A DNA stretch of 64,000 nucleotides, from positions 464,501 through 528,500 of the forward strand of contig CAJHZI010000521.1 of assembly GCA_905160935.1 (NCBI GenBank), read 5' to 3'. Under the pieces are notes generated by a model. That model was not told the origin of the DNA and ran no database searches. It saw nothing but the letters and a program-made list of their open reading frames with translations. This document shows positions 61,741 through 64,000 of the stretch, one piece after another (position 1 is the stretch's first letter; the number at the start of each line of letters is the position of its first letter). The stretch comes from Enchytraeus crypticus. Lineage: Eukaryota; Annelida; Clitellata; Enchytraeida; Enchytraeidae. The translations under genes were made by a program, and so were the position numbers.

Positions 61741-62460
61741 CCTATTCAACAATTCACAGGAACTGAGACCAAAACGTAAACCTCCAATCCACTAGTACCC
61801 TTCCTCTGACTGACTTCCCGGATTTTGGCTTGCCCCATTTTGGACCCCACACCCTTCTCATCGGATTGGATTTAGTACCATTGTGTTCAATCTTGTCATG
61901 GACAACAGTAGCACTCTAATTCTGTTTTTGTTGACCGGATACCGTTTTTCAATATTCAGTCTGATGAGCAACTGTTATGAATATGACTAGTTTATGCTTA
62001 TTGGACTTGTAATTATTATGACATGTAATTGAAGTGAATTTTTAACGACAAATTCCTCAAAGTAAAATAATCAATTATTCATAATGAGATGCTAAAAAAA
62101 TGCACTGGTTTTCTTAGTGATTTAAAAAATCTTCTCTTTGGACAGGGGGTACAGTATCCCCCTCCCCATACCCCTCCCCCTTTCGCCGCCCTTTCATTCA
62201 TCGGCCACTTTTTATTCCCCCCCCTCCCTCTCTGAAAACTTTCCCTGCTCATGTATATCATGTATGTTTGTATTATTGTACATATGTACGTATGTATTTG
62301 TGTATGTATATATATTCGTATGTATGTGTGTGTGTGGGCTTGGGCGTGATTATGTGTGCATGTGTACATGTACGAGCTTGTGAATGATGCATGTGCGTAT
62401 GTGTGTGTGTGTGGACCCCCAGAGAAAAAAGCCAGCTACGCCCCTGCTCGGTCATCAAAT
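61741..62460. other. Intron 7, C-rich tract and TG/TATG microsatellite
   Basis: 62140-62235 is strikingly C-rich (CCCCCTCCCCATACCCCTCC). 62270-62415 is a TATG/TGTG microsatellite. 62415-62450 CCCCCAGAGAAAAAAGCCAG CTACGCCCCTGCTCGG looks like a transposon end. No gene. Confidence 0.5.
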
Positions 62461-62779
62461 AAAGTTGAGAATTTTGTAGTCGAATTAGAATCAAAATTTC
62501 TCCACTTCTTCGATGATCTGAATAAAAGCTTCACTGACAATAGGAAGAGATCTCAGGGAGGGTGTTTTGACTGAAAGAACTCTTGGTTTTGCAAGTAGGC
62601 CTGTTTGGTCGATTTTTCATTGTCTGTATAACAGATATTTTTTTGGATTTTGTAATAAATATACAGACGGTTATAGCTTGCGCTTTCACAAGGCAAAGTG
62701 CGTTAATGAGTTTATAAATGACTCAAATCGTGAACTCTTTCTTTCCGCCTTAGAATCTCTGAAATTATTTTCAGTTTAG
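62461..62779 (+). CDS. Unrecognised short coding-like segments
   Basis: Two adjacent open stretches, VENFVVELESKFLHFFDDLN (ending at a TGA near 62572) and an overlapping frame MTERTLGFASRPVWSIFHCL to LESLKLFSV with a stop at 62777-62779. They look like decayed protein-coding sequence rather than random, but match no family I know. Possibly a transposase relic. Confidence 0.25.
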
Positions 62780-63310
62780 TTTCGTTGGCAAAAGAAAAGA
62801 TCACCTTTTGTGATGCGTGTGTATCACACAGAGTAAAAATTAAGAGTTTGAAGAAAACTAATATACTTCGAACAGTTTCCTACAAATACACTTCTACAAA
62901 AGTATTTTGCTCTAGCTCAAAATGCTTGTCAAATTAATTGAAAATGCTCAAAATACTTTTTTAAGTATTTTATTAATAAATAATTATATTAATAATTATA
63001 TTTTACATTTAAATTTTAATTAATCATTAAAATACTTTTCAAAACTATTATATATTCACATTAGTACTATATAGCAAATAAATCAGCTTTAAGAAATGCT
63101 ATTATGTCCATCACAGTCAATAAATACACTTTTAATTTTTAATTAATTTTAATTAATTAATTTTTGTTTGTGTATTAGTAATTAAAATAAATAACGAATT
63201 TATATAAATCTAAATGAATATCCTAGCTTACTTTTTCATCTGTAAAAATTTGCTCCTCTCAGTTCGATATCATCACCTGTTTAGAGTGCTTTTAATGTTT
63301 GCTCCTGCAG
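62780..63310. other. Intron 7 distal part
   Basis: AT-rich. 62890-63060 is rich in AAGTATTTT/AAAATACTTTT motifs in both orientations, possibly a hAT-like or MITE relic. Ends with the acceptor CTCCTGCAG. Confidence 0.4.
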
Positions 63311-63452
63311 GTTTTTCTCAGAGTGACACAAACATCGCAGTCTTACGATGTTCAGCCGAATGAACCGAATTACGCCGGACCAATGCAGTGTAGAAGTTTG
63401 CAGCAAGATCAAAATGAGATTGAGACATTAAACAATCGTTCCGATGATAACG
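63311..63452 (+). CDS. ABCA-family transporter, exon 8: end of regulatory segment
   Basis: 142 bases entered in phase 0: VFLRVTQTSQSYDVQPNEPN, then QCRSLQQDQNEIETLNNRSD. VFLRVT completes the TTLEE(I/V)FLxVxx motif that ends the regulatory fold after NBD1 in ABCA proteins; the rest is the variable hydrophilic linker before the second membrane domain. Donor G|GTAAAT at 63453 leaves one base, so the gene continues to the right of the window. No stops. Confidence 0.9.
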
Positions 63453-63550
63453 GTAAATTTCTTCATCTCAAATTAACTGTCTGATGTAAAAATCATTTGA
63501 TACTTCGGCCTAGCTATATTTTCATACTTTTACGATTACGTTTCTTCGAG

Positions 63551-63587
<37 letters not shown>
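63453..63587. repeat. Intron 8 start with (CT)n microsatellite
   Basis: (CT)n at 63553-63586 directly adjoining the RTE 3' terminus. Confidence 0.9.
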
Positions 63588-63589
<2 letters not shown>

Positions 63590-63786
63590 GTGCACTGCCC
63601 ACTGGCGGGTCCATGGTATATAACGCCTCTACTCTTCTCGATCTTTCCCTTTCATCCTCATGTCCACATATGAGTAAATCATCAAACAATCCTAATCTCG
63701 GCGTGTCTCTGCGTCTGTTTCCTTCCATTCAGCCTTCTGTGATCTCTTTAGCAGAGTTTTCCCCGTTAGAATGCGTCCTATCCAAC
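63588..63786 (-). mobile_element. RTE-type LINE 3' end
   Basis: GTGCACTGCCCACTGGCGGG TCCATGG, ACGCCTCTACTCTTCTC and TGTCCACATATGAGTAAATC match the inverted RTE 3' end. It is interrupted at TATCCAAC by a hAT-like end at 63787. Confidence 0.82.
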
Positions 63787-64000
63787 TAGAGTTGGCCGCT
63801 CACTGCTCTTTCGACTCGCTGAGTGCTTATCTTTGAAGTATGCAAACTCTGGCCGAACCGAACCGAACCCGAACCCAGACTTCGTCCAAACCGAACTGAA
63901 CCAAACTGTTGGAGTTCCTCTCTTCTTCACCAGCCTGACATTAAATAAAGATAGTAAGAACAATACAAATATATATTAGTTTTTGCATTTACTTGTCCTA
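63787..64000 (-). mobile_element. hAT-like element, third member, runs off window
   Basis: Starts TAGAGTTGGCCGCTCACTGC (YARNG), contains GGCCGAACCGAACCGAACCC and CCAAACCGAACTGAACC arrays, then a core (GATAGTAAGAACAATACAAA, TTTTTGCATTTAC) matching, inverted, the right part of element A at 5080-5120. Cut by the window end. Confidence 0.65.

Overview
The window is an AT-rich piece of an animal (metazoan) nuclear genome, most likely an invertebrate. It carries a multi-exon ABC-transporter gene with GT-AG introns, tRNA-derived SINEs, several clades of non-LTR retrotransposon, Tc1/mariner and hAT DNA transposons, a Polinton (Maverick) and many long (TA)n microsatellites. I cannot place it to phylum from sequence alone.

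The host gene is a single ABCA-family transporter on the + strand, open at both window edges. Eight phase-compatible exons can be placed (321-446, 2189-2366, 9200-9331, 27729-27871, 45283-45420, 49294-49475, 59559-59798, 63311-63452). They encode the linker before, all of, and the regulatory segment after nucleotide-binding domain 1, with Walker A, Q-loop, split signature, Walker B and H-loop all present and no internal stop. About 1.28 kb of exon is spread over about 63 kb. Nearly everything else is intron made of transposable elements.

Region by region. 0-9 kb: exons 1-3, an RTE-type LINE remnant, a deleted long-TIR mariner, an 8-bp-TSD hAT-like element with terminal GGTTCG arrays, and a structurally complete mariner with an intact 353-residue transposase (6382-8364). 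9-15 kb: minisatellite, palindromic repeats, a second hAT-like element, tRNA-like SINE heads, a miRNA-like hairpin and an orphan Polinton-type ORF fragment. 15-24 kb: one LINE split by a second, opposite-strand LINE, then an RTE LINE split by an inverted copy of ABCA exon 7. 24-30 kb: microsatellites, SINE, mariner elements, exon 4, RTE and L2/CR1-like LINE remnants. 30.5-44.9 kb: a Polinton of about 14.4 kb with TIRs and a 6-bp target duplication (one mismatch), carrying capsid, penton, protease, ATPase, PLA2-like, integrase and protein-primed DNA polymerase genes, most of them broken, plus an intact ORF with phage tail-fibre-like repeats. 45-64 kb: exons 5-8 among further LINE, SINE, mariner and hAT pieces.

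The most noteworthy items are: the Polinton, with its tail-fibre-like protein and a recurrent TATA-AAA-ATG signal at its gene starts; the inverted exon-7 duplication with a foldback junction; the intact DD37D mariner; the hAT-like family with terminal GGTTCG arrays; and a SINE whose 3' end resembles the resident RTE LINE.
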